This document shows positions 8,911 to 17,957 of a stretch of 64,000 nt of DNA, one piece after another. The position numbers and the translations under genes are program-made. How positions within the stretch are numbered: the first letter of the stretch is position 1; the number at the start of each line of letters is the position of its first letter. The stretch comes from Aquincola agrisoli (GTDB taxonomy: Bacteria > Pseudomonadota > Gammaproteobacteria > Burkholderiales > Burkholderiaceae_C), in the NCBI RefSeq assembly GCF_036621135.1, contig NZ_JAZIBG010000001.1:34010-98009 (forward strand). The letters are read 5' to 3'. The notes beneath the pieces are model-generated. The model made no database searches. It was not told the DNA's origin and saw only the letters and a list, made by a program, of their open reading frames with translations.

Positions 8911-8942
8911 GTGGGGCTTTGTGCACGCGCGCGAGGCCCCAC
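8911..8942. other. hairpin after the efflux operon
   Basis: GTGGGGC at 8911-8917 can pair with GCCCCAC at 8936-8942 around an 18-nt loop. It lies 23 bp after the emrB stop. There is no T-run, so an intrinsic terminator is doubtful; it may slow RNA decay or be chance. Confidence 0.25.
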
Positions 8943-8992
8943 GCGAGGCGGCCTTTGTGGTCGAATCGACGTTCCCCTTTGAAGCCGCTCCC

Positions 8993-9808
8993 ATGCTCGA
9001 TTCGCTGTTCGATTCCGCCTGGATGCGCTGGCTCGACCGCCAGGTGCCGCCGTCCCGCACGTGGTTCTTCGCCGGGCCGGTCGCCCTGGCGGCAGGCGCT
9101 GCCGCTTCGGCGCTCGCCCTGCTCGCCGGTTGGGGGCTCCAGCGCACTGACCTCCTGCCCCTCGCCGCCGCCGCCGGCCTCGGCACGGCCGCCGCGAGCG
9201 CCTTGTTCGCCATGCTGGTGGCTGCGCTGGTCAACAAGCTGCGCACCCTGCAGCAGAGCATGACGGTCATGGCCACGCGCGACGACTTGACCGGCGTGCT
9301 GAACCGCCGCCAGTTCACGCTGCTCGCCGAGCGCGAATGGGCCCGCTGCCGCCGCTACGAGGCGGACGGCGCGGTGCTGTTGGTCGATGCCGACCATTTC
9401 CGCCGCATCAACGAGCAGCACGGCCACGCCGCCGGCGACGCGTTGCTGCGCGAGATCGTCCGTGTGACGGGCGGCCTGCTGCGCCAGGCCGACGTGCTGG
9501 CGCGGGCCGACGGCGAGGCGCTGGTCGTGCTGCTGCCGCAGACCGATCCGCTGGGCGCCTTGGACGTGGCCGAGCGCATCCGCGAGCACGTCGCTGCACT
9601 GCGGCTCGATTGGCAGGGCACCAGCGTCTTCACGACGGTGAGCGTCGGCGTCGCGTCGATGGGCGCGCTGCACACCTCGCTCGACGCGCTGATGCTCGAT
9701 GCCGAACATGCGCTCGGCGCCGCCAAGGCGGCCGGCCGCAACTGCGTGCGTGCCGCGCCGATTCAGCCCAGGCGCAGCGGCGAGGCGCGGCCCGTCATCT
9801 CCAAGTAG
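8993..9808 (+). CDS. membrane GGDEF-domain protein with degenerate active site
   Basis: A 271-residue inner-membrane protein. Two hydrophobic helices (about residues 25-47 and 52-75) are followed by a GGDEF domain from about residue 88 (MATRDDLTGVLNRRQFTLL). The metal-binding LVDADHF is kept, but the signature is DGEAL instead of GGDEF, so cyclase activity is unlikely. The inhibitory I-site RQAD lies five residues upstream of the signature and is intact, so the domain may sense cyclic di-GMP. The start is ATG 8993; the frame is open back to 8921 without a better start. Its 3' end overlaps the convergent AttH-like gene by 46 bp. Confidence 0.85.
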   Translation: MLDSLFDSAWMRWLDRQVPPSRTWFFAGPVALAAGAAASALALLAGWGLQRTDLLPLAAAAGLGTAAASALFAMLVAALVNKLRTLQQSMTVMATRDDLTGVLNRRQFTLLAEREWARCRRYEADGAVLLVDADHFRRINEQHGHAAGDALLREIVRVTGGLLRQADVLARADGEALVVLLPQTDPLGALDVAERIREHVAALRLDWQGTSVFTTVSVGVASMGALHTSLDALMLDAEHALGAAKAAGRNCVRAAPIQPRRSGEARPVISK

Positions 9809-10890
9809 CCGCGGCCCACGCGCCGGCCGCTGCCGGCCTCGTGGAGGTCGCTCAGCCCTTCCCAGTAGATCGCGCCGGTCGAGGCGCGGCTGTCGAGTTC
9901 CTGGGCGTCGAGCAGCGCGCGCACCTCGAAGCGGCCGGCCGGCGTGGCGACGGTCCACTGCACCGGATAGCGGCTGCGCGTGGCCGGGCTGGTCCAGGTG
10001 CGGCCGGGCACGAAGGCCACCTCGCCCGGCCCGAAGGCGCGGACCTCGCCGCCCCGCGCGCGGTAACTGCCGCCGGCCCAGATGGCCGAACCGTCGGCCT
10101 TGCGCAGCTGGAAAGCGGTGAGGGCGCCCCCGTCGTCGAGGTTCATGCCGATCCAGTCCCAGCCGACCGCCTCCGGATGCATCAGCGTCTCGCTCCACTC
10201 GTGGTCCAGCCAGGCGGTGCCGGTCACCGGCAGCCGGCGGGCATCGCGCACGAGGGTGCCGCTGACCGCCAGCTGGGGCTGCGAGTAGTAGTGGCTCGCC
10301 TGCGCAGCCTCCGGCCCCTTGCGCGACCAGCCCGCCTCGCCCTGCAGCAGCACGGGCTGGGTGGATCGCAGGGCCAGGTCGAAGCCGAAGCCCGCGGGGC
10401 GGTCTGAAAGCCGGGCGCGGTAGACGCTGGCGCCGGGCGGGCCTTCGCGGACGAAGCGCCAGCCGGCCAGGCCGACGTCCGTGTCGGCCACCGCCGCCGC
10501 CGCGAGGCCGGCGTCGGCCTCGCCGTTCCACCGGGCGATGCGCTCGGCATGGCGCAGCTGCCGTTGCGCCAGGTCGGTCACGGCCGCATGGGCGAAGAGC
10601 AGCTGGCGCGCGGCGAAGCGGCTGGGGTGGCGCGTGGCCAAATCGGTGCGCGAGCGGAAGAACGTGAGCTGGAAGCCGAACGGCGCGTCGCCCGGCGCCG
10701 CCTGCAGCGAGCCGGTGGCATACCACCACTCGGTGCGGGTCTCGGGGTGGGCGCCGAAGTCGCGCGGAAACACCAGCGGCCTGGGGCCGATGCCGGTGCC
10801 CGCAGCCGCAGCGTCCGCAGGCCACGCCGGCAGGCCCAGGCCGGGCAGCCCGGCCAGGCCCAGGCACTGCAGCCACGCGCGCCGCCTCAC
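9763..10890 (-). CDS. AttH-like secreted lipocalin-fold protein (CrtC/COG5621 family)
   Basis: A 375-residue exported protein of the family annotated as carotenoid 1,2-hydratase or AttH predicted hydrolase. The N-terminus VRRRAWLQCLGLAGLPGLGL is a twin-arginine-like or Sec signal. Family segments include EWWYATGSL near residue 60, the tract GFQLTFFRSR, SHYYSQPQL, GTAWLDHEWSE and WDWIGMNLDDG. The GTG start at 10890 overlaps the permease stop (10887-10890). In AttEFGH systems this protein accompanies an ABC permease and ATPase; the substrate is unknown. True carotenoid hydratase activity is unlikely, since no carotenoid gene is near. Confidence 0.82.
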   Translation of the reverse strand: MRRRAWLQCLGLAGLPGLGLPAWPADAAAAGTGIGPRPLVFPRDFGAHPETRTEWWYATGSLQAAPGDAPFGFQLTFFRSRTDLATRHPSRFAARQLLFAHAAVTDLAQRQLRHAERIARWNGEADAGLAAAAVADTDVGLAGWRFVREGPPGASVYRARLSDRPAGFGFDLALRSTQPVLLQGEAGWSRKGPEAAQASHYYSQPQLAVSGTLVRDARRLPVTGTAWLDHEWSETLMHPEAVGWDWIGMNLDDGGALTAFQLRKADGSAIWAGGSYRARGGEVRAFGPGEVAFVPGRTWTSPATRSRYPVQWTVATPAGRFEVRALLDAQELDSRASTGAIYWEGLSDLHEAGSGRRVGRGYLEMTGRASPLRLG

Positions 10891-13436
10891 CAGTCTTCCT
10901 TCACGGCGCGCACCGCATCGCCGGAGGCGGCCGCCCGCGCGCTCAAGGCAGCGGTGATGCTGCCCGCGGCCAGCACCGCGGCGCACAGCGCGGCCAGCCG
11001 GCCCCAGGGCGGCACCAGCGCCATCGTCCAGTGGAAGCTCTGCGGGTTGACGACGTGCACCAGCACCACGCTCACCAGCAGGCCCAGCGCCAGGCCGACC
11101 AGCGCGCCGGCGGCCGTCCAGGCCGCGCCTTCGCCGGCCACCACGCCGATCACCTGCGCCCGCGTCAAGCCCAGGTGCACCAGCAGCCCGAACTCGCGGC
11201 GGCGGGCGAGCACCTGCGCCGAGAAGCTCGCCGCGATGCCGAAGAGCCCGATGCCGATCGCCAGCGCCTGCAGGTAGCGGGTCACCGCGAAGCTGCGGTC
11301 GAAGATCGCAAGCGACATCGCCCGGATCTGCGCCGGCACCGCGAACTCGATCAGGTCCGGCTCCGCCGCCTGCGCACGCAGTGCGGCCTGCACCGCCTCG
11401 AGGCTGGCGCCCGGTGCGAGCCAGAGGGCCAGGTCGTTGACGCGCCGGTCGCCGGTGAGGCGCTGGTAGGCCGCCGCGTCCATCGCGACCGCTCCGAACT
11501 GCCGTGCGTAGTCGCGCCACACGCCCAGCACCCGCACCTCGAGGCCCGGCGCGGCGCCGGGCGCGCCCAGCGGCAGCCGCAGCAGGCTGCCGGGCTCCGC
11601 GCCATACAGGGCCACCATCGCCTCGCTCACGTACACGCCGGTCTCGCCGGGGGTGGGGGCCCTTGGCGCACCGATCATCGGCAGCTGCTGCGCCGGGGTG
11701 TCCAGCGGCCGTGCGATCAGGCTGACGGCGGGCCGCTCGGGCGACAGCGACATCGGGCGCACGCGCAGCGCCTGCCACCGTGCGACGCCCTCGACCTGCG
11801 CCGCGGCCTCGACGAAGCCCGGCGGCAGGAAGGCCTGGTCGCTCGCCGCGCTGCTGGCCGCCGTGCGCACGTACAAGTCCGCCGGCAGCACGCTGTCGAG
11901 CCATTGCGACACGCCTTCGCGGAAGCTCGACACCATCACCGTCAGCGCGACGGCCAGGCTCAGGCTCGCCACCACGCCCGCCACGGCCACGGCGGCGGCC
12001 GAGCGTTCGTGGCGCGCCCGTTCCACGGCCAGCAGCGCGAGCGGCGAGCGGCGCGGCCGCAGCAGCGCCAGCACCGCTCCGACGGCCAGCGGCACGCACG
12101 CGATGCCGCCGAGCAGCAGGGCGGCGACGGACGCATAGGCGGCCAGCGGCAGCCCGGCGACCGGCGGCGCCAGCGCCAGCAGGCCGCCGGCGCACAGCAG
12201 CAGGGCCGGCCGCCACGCCGAGGGCGCCAGCCCGTGCGCGCCGCCCAGGCCCTTCAAGGCCTGCGCGGGGGCCAGCGCAGCCGCCTGGCGCGCCGGCGCC
12301 CAGCCGCCGGCCATCGCGGCGACGACGCCCAGCGCCCCGAAGGCCGCCGCCGCGGGCCAGGAGAACGCCAGCGGCGGCGCCACGCCGGGGAAGTAGCCGC
12401 CGCCCAGGTCGCCGGCCAGCCAGCGCAGCGCGGCCTGCGCCATCAGCGTGCCGAGTGCAAGGCCCGAGACGCTGCCGACGACGCCGACGAGCAGGCATTC
12501 GAGCCGCACCAGCCGCTGCCGCTCGGCGGCAGAGAGCCCCAGCACGCCGAGCAGGGCAAACACCGGCGTGCGCTGCGCCACCGACAGCGCCAGCACCGAG
12601 AAGACGAGGAAGCCGCCGACGAACAGCGCCACCAGCGCCAGCACGGTGAGGTTCACGCGGTAGGCGCGCGACAGGCTCGACACCCGCTGCGCCGCGTCGT
12701 CCGCCGCTGCCGGCACCAGGTCGGGCGGCAGCGCCAGCCGCGGCAGCCAGGCTGCGGGGGCGACGCCGGGATCCAGCCGCAGGTCGATGCGCGAGAGCCG
12801 GCCCAGCATGCCGAAGTGCGCCTGCGCGCCGGCGATGTCGAGCACCCCCAGCGGGCCGCCGCCCGCGGCCACGCTGCCGGCCACCGTCAGCGTCAGCGTG
12901 CGCAGCCCATGCTGCAGCCGCAGCGCATCGCCCGGCTTCAGGCCCAGGCGCTGCAGCGCGGCCGGGTTCAGGAAGACGAGGTCCGGATCGAGGAAAGCCG
13001 TGCGGCGGCCGCGGGCCACCTCCTCCGCAGGCCGGGGCAGCAGGGCCGGGGCGACGGCGGCGACCTGCAGGGCATCGATGCCGAGCAGCGACAGCGCCAG
13101 CCGTGCACCGCCGCCGGCCGGCAGCGCGTAGGTGTCGATCTCCACGACGGGGCTGGCCACCTCGACGCCGTCCGTCCGGGCGATGCGGTCGAGCGAACGG
13201 TCGTCGCAGCCTTCGCGCACGGCGCAGCGCAGCACGAGGTCGGGTTCGCCGTTGGCGGCACGCACGGCGGCCGAGAACTCCGACAGCGCCGAGGTGTTGA
13301 TCAGGTGCACCGAGAACGCCAGCGCCACGCCGAGCGCCACCGCGAGCAGCGCAACCGCGTGCCGCCACGGGTGCGCGCGCCAGTCCGGCAGGCTGATCGT
13401 CGCCAGCAGGCGCCAGGCAGGGGCGGCGTGGGCCAT
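10887..13436 (-). CDS. ABC transporter permease, FtsX/MacB type (AttF-AttG-like)
   Basis: An 849-residue inner-membrane permease with two FtsX-like units. The first helix (about 25-50, HAVALLAVALGVALAFSVHLI) is followed by a large periplasmic MacB-core region, a helix cluster near residues 255-480, a second periplasmic stretch, and final helices near 720-840. Such mechanotransmission or lipoprotein-extraction permeases pair with a LolD-like ATPase, and that ATPase gene lies 22 bp upstream. Gene order ATPase - permease - AttH lipocalin matches the AttEFGH system. One long chain here carries what AttF and AttG provide as two proteins. Confidence 0.88.
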   Translation of the reverse strand: MAHAAPAWRLLATISLPDWRAHPWRHAVALLAVALGVALAFSVHLINTSALSEFSAAVRAANGEPDLVLRCAVREGCDDRSLDRIARTDGVEVASPVVEIDTYALPAGGGARLALSLLGIDALQVAAVAPALLPRPAEEVARGRRTAFLDPDLVFLNPAALQRLGLKPGDALRLQHGLRTLTLTVAGSVAAGGGPLGVLDIAGAQAHFGMLGRLSRIDLRLDPGVAPAAWLPRLALPPDLVPAAADDAAQRVSSLSRAYRVNLTVLALVALFVGGFLVFSVLALSVAQRTPVFALLGVLGLSAAERQRLVRLECLLVGVVGSVSGLALGTLMAQAALRWLAGDLGGGYFPGVAPPLAFSWPAAAAFGALGVVAAMAGGWAPARQAAALAPAQALKGLGGAHGLAPSAWRPALLLCAGGLLALAPPVAGLPLAAYASVAALLLGGIACVPLAVGAVLALLRPRRSPLALLAVERARHERSAAAVAVAGVVASLSLAVALTVMVSSFREGVSQWLDSVLPADLYVRTAASSAASDQAFLPPGFVEAAAQVEGVARWQALRVRPMSLSPERPAVSLIARPLDTPAQQLPMIGAPRAPTPGETGVYVSEAMVALYGAEPGSLLRLPLGAPGAAPGLEVRVLGVWRDYARQFGAVAMDAAAYQRLTGDRRVNDLALWLAPGASLEAVQAALRAQAAEPDLIEFAVPAQIRAMSLAIFDRSFAVTRYLQALAIGIGLFGIAASFSAQVLARRREFGLLVHLGLTRAQVIGVVAGEGAAWTAAGALVGLALGLLVSVVLVHVVNPQSFHWTMALVPPWGRLAALCAAVLAAGSITAALSARAAASGDAVRAVKEDW

Positions 13437-13458
13437 GCCGGTCTCCGTGCCCGGGCGT

Positions 13459-14109
13459 TCAGGCCGCCGGCTCGATGCCGTGCGGCGTGAGCCGCAGCCG
13501 GCGGTCGGCGCGCGCGGCCGCGGTGGCGGAATGGGTGACCAGCACGCAGGCCGAACCCTGTGCCCGCACCTGCGAGGCCAGCAGGTCCATCACACGCTCG
13601 GCGGTCTCCGGGTCGAGGTTGCCGGTGGGTTCGTCGGCGAGCACCAGCGCCGGCCGGTGCACCAGCGCCCGCGCGATCGCCACGCGCTGCAGCTGTCCGC
13701 CCGACAAGGTGCGGGGCGCCCGCCCGCCGAGCCCGGCGAGGCCGACCTCCTCGAGCATCGCCGCGACGCGGCCGTCGTCGCGTGCGCCCTGCAGCAGCAG
13801 CGGCAGCGCGACGTTGTCCGCCACGCTCAGGTGCGGCAGCACATGGAAGGCCTGGAACACGAAGCCCAGCCGTGCCCGGCGCCAGCGGGCCTGGGCGGCC
13901 TCGGGCAGGGCGGTGACGTCGGTGTCGTCCAGCAGCACGCGGCCGGCATCGGGCGCGTCGAGCCCGGCGATGCAGTTCAGCAGCGTCGACTTGCCGACCC
14001 CCGATTCGCCGAGCACCGCGACGATCTCGCCGCGCGCGACCCCGAACGCGACCTGCTCGAACACCGCGGCCTCGCCGTAGCGCCGTGCCAGGCCTTCGAC
14101 GCGCAGCAT
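13459..14109 (-). CDS. ABC transporter ATPase, LolD/AttE-like
   Basis: A 216-residue ATPase partner of the downstream FtsX-type permease. Walker A GESGVGKST lies near residues 36-44, the signature LSGGQLQRVAIARAL near 136-150, Walker B LVLADEPTGNLD follows directly, and the switch His is in VLVTHSA. The length and the EPTGNLD motif are typical of the MacB/LolD group. ATG 14109 is chosen because MLRVEGLARRYG matches the usual first strand; the open frame further upstream belongs to miaA's region. The miaA stop lies only 4 bp upstream, so transcription is shared. Confidence 0.92.
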   Translation of the reverse strand: MLRVEGLARRYGEAAVFEQVAFGVARGEIVAVLGESGVGKSTLLNCIAGLDAPDAGRVLLDDTDVTALPEAAQARWRRARLGFVFQAFHVLPHLSVADNVALPLLLQGARDDGRVAAMLEEVGLAGLGGRAPRTLSGGQLQRVAIARALVHRPALVLADEPTGNLDPETAERVMDLLASQVRAQGSACVLVTHSATAAARADRRLRLTPHGIEPAA

Positions 14110-14113
14110 CGTG

Positions 14114-15055
14114 TCAGCCCACCCCGGCGCACGCTGCGAGCGTGCGGATCGTGGCCACGGCCTCGGCCGTCGCGCCCGGCGCATCGCAGGCGACCACCCG
14201 GCGTGCCGGCATGCCGCGCAGCCAGGTCAGCTGGCGCTTGGCGAGCTGGCGCGTCGCGGCGATGCCGCGCTCGCGCAGCGGCGACAGGTCGCCGGCCTCC
14301 AGGCACTCCCAGGCCTGGCGGTAGCCAACGCAGCGCATCGACGGCAGCGCCGCGTGCAGGTCGCCGCGTGCGCGCAGCGCCTTCACCTCGTCGACGAAGC
14401 CGTCGGCCAGCATCTGGTCGAAGCGCTGCGCGATGCGGGCATGCAGCCACGCGCGGTCGGCGGGCTCCAGCGCGACCAGCATGCCGGCCGGCGGGGTGCT
14501 GCGCTGCCCCGACCGGTGGTAGCTCGACAGCGGCCGGCCGGTTGCGCGCCAGACCTCGAGCGCGCGTTGGATGCGCTGCGTGTCGCCGGGCGGCAGCCGC
14601 GCGGCACTGGCCGGGTCGACCTGCGCCAGCTCGGCGTGCAGCGCGGGCCAGCCGCGTTCGAGTGCTTCGGCATCGAGGGCGGCGCGCACTGCCGGGTCGG
14701 CCGCCGGCAGCGGATCAAGCCCGTCCACCAGCGCCTTGAAGTACAGCATCGTGCCGCCCACCAGCAGCGGCCAGCGCCCGCGGGCGCGGATCTCGCCGAT
14801 CAGCCGCTGCGCGTCGGAGGCGAACTGGGCGGCGGAGTAGGCCTCCCGCGGGTCGATCAGGTCGATCAGGTGGTGGGGCACGCGGGCCTGCTCCGCGGCG
14901 CTCGGCTTGGCCGTGCCGATGTCCATGCCCCGGTACACCAGCGCGGAATCGACGCTGACGATCTCGATCGGCAACACCTCGGCCACCGCCAGGGCGACGG
15001 CCGTCTTGCCCGAGGCCGTGGGGCCGGCCAGGCCGATCCAGGCCGGCGTGGTCAC
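14114..15055 (-). CDS. miaA: tRNA dimethylallyltransferase
   Basis: A 313-residue enzyme that attaches a dimethylallyl group to N6 of A37 in tRNAs reading UNN codons. The P-loop GPTASGKTAVA is at about residues 10-20; SVDSALVYRGMDIGTAKP provides the DSxxVYR substrate loop and the Asp/Ser pair; LVGGTMLYFKAL, RIQRALEVWRATG and a C-terminal QLAKRQLTWLRG complete the family motifs. GTG at 15055 overlaps the stop of the MFS gene upstream (GTGA, 15052-15055). In many relatives miaA directly follows mutL; here they lie about 4.7 kb apart with other genes between. Confidence 0.95.
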   Translation of the reverse strand: MTTPAWIGLAGPTASGKTAVALAVAEVLPIEIVSVDSALVYRGMDIGTAKPSAAEQARVPHHLIDLIDPREAYSAAQFASDAQRLIGEIRARGRWPLLVGGTMLYFKALVDGLDPLPAADPAVRAALDAEALERGWPALHAELAQVDPASAARLPPGDTQRIQRALEVWRATGRPLSSYHRSGQRSTPPAGMLVALEPADRAWLHARIAQRFDQMLADGFVDEVKALRARGDLHAALPSMRCVGYRQAWECLEAGDLSPLRERGIAATRQLAKRQLTWLRGMPARRVVACDAPGATAEAVATIRTLAACAGVG

Positions 15056-16275
15056 CGGCGCTCCTTCAGCACGCCGTGGCGCTGCACCAGCGTCCAGGCG
15101 ACAGCGGCCGTCAGCACGGCCCACACGCCGAGGCCGTAGGCCATCGGCCGCACCGTGCCGTCGATCGCCTGGCCCAGCCACAGGCCGACGGAGAAGGCCA
15201 CCAGCGCCAGCACGAAGCCGGCCAGCGCCGCGGCCACGCCCGCGGCATGCGGGAAGGGGCCCACGGCGCCGGTCTGGCTGCACGGCTGGTGGATGCCGTG
15301 GCCGAAGGTGTACAGCCAGTGCGGCAGCAGCACCGCCAGCGGTGCCTGCATGCCCGCCGCGGCGAAGGCTGCCATGCCCACGCCGCCGGCCAGCGTGAAG
15401 AAGGCGCCGCGGCGCACGGTGCCCGTCAGGCCGTGGCGCACCAGCCAGCGGCGGCAGACGAAGGTGCCGAGCACGTAGGCCACCGAGCCCGAGCCCAGCG
15501 CCAGGCCGTACTGCGCGGCAGTGAAGCCCAGCACCTCGATGTAGACGAAGGACGACGACGACAGCACGAGGAACAGCCCGCCGTAGGTCGAGGCGGTGAG
15601 CGCCGTCCATGCGACGAAGGTGGGGTTCGATCCGACCTCCCGCACCGTGCGCGACAACGGCCCCGGATGCATCGCGCGCGGGTTGAGCGAGCGCGCGGTC
15701 TCGGGCAGCGTGCGCCAGACGAAGACCAGCACCCCGCCCACGAACAGGGCGACGGCGGCCAGCGTGCTGCGCCAGCCGAAGGCGGCCGTCAGCAGGCCGC
15801 CGGCGACCGGGCCGGTCACCGCGATGACCCCCAGGCCGGAGAGCGCCAGCGACATCACGCGGGCGCCTTCGGCCGGCTCGTAGAGATCGCGCACCATCGC
15901 GCGCGCGCACACCACGGCGGCGGCCAGGCAGGCTCCCTGGGCGATGCGCCACGCGACGAGCACCTCGATCGCCGGGGCGAGCGTGGCGCCGATGCTCGCC
16001 GCGGCGAAGCACGCGAGCGACACGCGCAACACCGGCCGCCGGCCGAAGCGGTCGGCCACCGGCCCCCAGAACAGCTGCGCCACGCCGAAGCTGAGGATCA
16101 GCGCCGACATCGTGAGCTGCACGCTCACCATGCCGGCGCCCAGGTCGCGGGCCAGCGTGGGCAGCGCGGGGAGGTAGAGGTCGGTGGTGAGCGGTTGCAG
16201 GCCCAGCAGGAGCGCCAGCAGCGTGGCCGCCACCAGCGGCGCCAGCACCGCGGTGCGCGGCGGAGAAGCACTCAT
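15052..16275 (-). CDS. MFS transporter, Bcr/CflA drug-resistance family
   Basis: A 407-residue inner-membrane protein with twelve predicted helices. The Bcr/CflA signature appears as TDLYLPALPTLARDLG near residue 30, followed by the motif-A segment GPVADRFGRRPVL and RDLYEPAEGARVMSL. Members export bicyclomycin, chloramphenicol or sulfonamides; the substrate here is not known. It starts at ATG 16275, 19 bp after the stop of the pseudouridine synthase, and overlaps miaA by 4 bp, so it sits inside a leftward gene train of unrelated functions. Confidence 0.92.
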   Translation of the reverse strand: MSASPPRTAVLAPLVAATLLALLLGLQPLTTDLYLPALPTLARDLGAGMVSVQLTMSALILSFGVAQLFWGPVADRFGRRPVLRVSLACFAAASIGATLAPAIEVLVAWRIAQGACLAAAVVCARAMVRDLYEPAEGARVMSLALSGLGVIAVTGPVAGGLLTAAFGWRSTLAAVALFVGGVLVFVWRTLPETARSLNPRAMHPGPLSRTVREVGSNPTFVAWTALTASTYGGLFLVLSSSSFVYIEVLGFTAAQYGLALGSGSVAYVLGTFVCRRWLVRHGLTGTVRRGAFFTLAGGVGMAAFAAAGMQAPLAVLLPHWLYTFGHGIHQPCSQTGAVGPFPHAAGVAAALAGFVLALVAFSVGLWLGQAIDGTVRPMAYGLGVWAVLTAAVAWTLVQRHGVLKERR

Positions 16276-16294
16276 CGGTTCGGTGGCGCCCTTG

Positions 16295-17890
16295 TCAGAA
16301 GCGTTCGTCGCGGCGCAGGTAGCGCCACTGCCCCGGCGGCAGCTGGCCCAGCACGACGCTGCCGATGCGCACGCGCTTCAGCCCAACCACCTTCAGGCCG
16401 ACGGCCTCGCACATGCGGCGGATCTGGCGCTTGCGGCCTTCGCGCAGCACGACGCGCAGCTGGTCCTCGTTCTGCCAGCTCACCTTGGCGGGCTGCAGCT
16501 TCACCTCGTCGAGCCACAGGCCGTGGCGCAGGCGCTCAAGGTCGGCCTCGGGCAGGCGCCCGTCGGGGGCGGTGCCCACGTACTCCACGCGCACCAGGTA
16601 CTCCTTCTCGATGTTGGAGTCCTCGCCGATCAGCTGCTTGGCGACGCGGCCGTCCTGCGTGAGCACCAGCAGGCCGGTGGAATCGATGTCGAGCCGCCCG
16701 GCGGGCACCAGGCTGCGCAGGTGGCCGGGGTGGAAGGCGATGCCTGAGCGGTCCTCGATCCAGCGGTTTTCCGGCTTGACCAGCACCACCGCGGGTTCGT
16801 AGCCGTCTTCCGCCTGGCCGCTGACGTAGCCGATGGGCTTGTGCAGCACCACGGTCATGCGCTGCGCCTGTTCACGGTGCGCGGCGGGGTCGATCTCGAT
16901 GCGGGCGTCGGGCCCCACGCGCTGGCCGAGCACGGCGAGCCGGCCGTCGACCCGCACCCAGCCGGCGTCGATCCAGTCGTCGGCCTCGCGCCGCGAGGCC
17001 ACGCCCATCGCGGTGAGCCGTTTCGACAGGCGATCGCCTTCCGCCGCACGCGGCGACGTGGCCCCCGGCGCCGGCTTGGGCGGGCGTGCGCCGCGTTCCG
17101 GCGGGCGGCTGGTGGCGGGCGGCAGCCGGTTCGACGGGCGATCGGGCCGGGGGCCGGCGCGGCGGTCGGGCGGGCTGTCGGGGCGGGTGCCACGCTCGGG
17201 GCGTTCCGGGCGGCCTTGCCAGGCGTCGCGCGGCGGGCGGGCGCCGGAAGGCCGTTCGCCCGGCCAGCTCGAGGTGCCGCGCGGCGGGTGCTCGTCGCGC
17301 TGCATGCGCGGTCCGCGTTCGTCGCGCTGCATGCGGGGCCCGCGCTCGTCCGGGCCGGCATCGCGGCGCGGGGGGCGGTGCCCGCTTTCCATCGTGTCGC
17401 GGCGCGGACGGTCGCCCTGCGCGGCATCACGGCGCGGGTAGGGGCCGCTGCCGGCGTCGCGGCGAGGCCGGTCGCCGCCGGGTGCGTCGCGCCGCGGCCT
17501 GTCGCTGCCGGCAGGGTCGCGGCGGGGGCGGTCCGCGCCGGCCGCATCGCGGCGGGGCCGGTCCTGCCCGGGCCGATCCGACCCGGGTCCCTCGCGCCGG
17601 GGCCGGTCGTCGCCGGCGGCATCCCGTCGGGGTCGATCGCCATACGGCTGTGCATCGCGGCGATGCGGCGGACGGGGACGGTCCTCGCTGCCGCGGGGGC
17701 CTTCGCCGCCGCGCGGCGGCCGGCCGGGCGCCTGGGCGCGGAAGGCCTCTTCACGCGCGGCCCGCTCGGCTTGCGCCTCGGCGAGGGTGCGCTGGCGGCG
17801 GGGGGCGGTGGCGGCACGCAGCGGCGTACGCGAGCGGCCTTCGCCGGGACCGGACGGCGCCGGCTTGTTCTTCAGTTTGAGGGTGGCCAT
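16295..17890 (-). CDS. RsuA/RluB/RluF-family rRNA pseudouridine synthase with long repetitive N-terminus
   Basis: A 531-residue protein whose last 256 residues (from about 276) form a complete enzyme: an S4 RNA-binding domain (DRLSKRLTAMGVASRREAD) and a catalytic domain with GRLDIDSTGLLVLT, where Asp about 391 is the catalytic nucleophile, plus EKEYLVRV and GRKRQIRRMCE. It would isomerise a uridine in ribosomal RNA; the C-terminal motifs lean toward RluF, but the target cannot be fixed. The first 275 residues are low complexity, rich in Arg, Asp, Pro and Gly, with many DRPRRD-like repeats and two tandem RGPRMQRDE units. The start at ATG 17890 (MATLKLKNKPAP) is supported by the Lys-rich opening; the open frame beyond is a shadow of the next gene. 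Confidence 0.9.
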   Translation of the reverse strand: MATLKLKNKPAPSGPGEGRSRTPLRAATAPRRQRTLAEAQAERAAREEAFRAQAPGRPPRGGEGPRGSEDRPRPPHRRDAQPYGDRPRRDAAGDDRPRREGPGSDRPGQDRPRRDAAGADRPRRDPAGSDRPRRDAPGGDRPRRDAGSGPYPRRDAAQGDRPRRDTMESGHRPPRRDAGPDERGPRMQRDERGPRMQRDEHPPRGTSSWPGERPSGARPPRDAWQGRPERPERGTRPDSPPDRRAGPRPDRPSNRLPPATSRPPERGARPPKPAPGATSPRAAEGDRLSKRLTAMGVASRREADDWIDAGWVRVDGRLAVLGQRVGPDARIEIDPAAHREQAQRMTVVLHKPIGYVSGQAEDGYEPAVVLVKPENRWIEDRSGIAFHPGHLRSLVPAGRLDIDSTGLLVLTQDGRVAKQLIGEDSNIEKEYLVRVEYVGTAPDGRLPEADLERLRHGLWLDEVKLQPAKVSWQNEDQLRVVLREGRKRQIRRMCEAVGLKVVGLKRVRIGSVVLGQLPPGQWRYLRRDERF

Positions 17891-17957
17891 GGTGATCGGC
17901 GGCCGGAAAGCGGCCTGCAGGAGGCCGATTGGACCACGCCGGCCCCGTGCCGGTGCC

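Noticed and set aside
8911..8942. Intrinsic terminator after emrB
   Set aside because: A 7-bp stem with an 18-nt loop and no T-run is too weak; kept only as a low-confidence hairpin.
9763..10890. True carotenoid 1,2-hydratase (CrtC)
   Set aside because: The family is shared, but the gene is coupled to an ABC permease and ATPase as in AttEFGH, and no carotenoid genes are present.
17060..17700. Direct DNA repeats resembling a tandem or CRISPR-like array
   Set aside because: The units are irregular, in frame and encode the Arg/Asp-rich arm of the pseudouridine synthase; there are no unique spacers between constant repeats.
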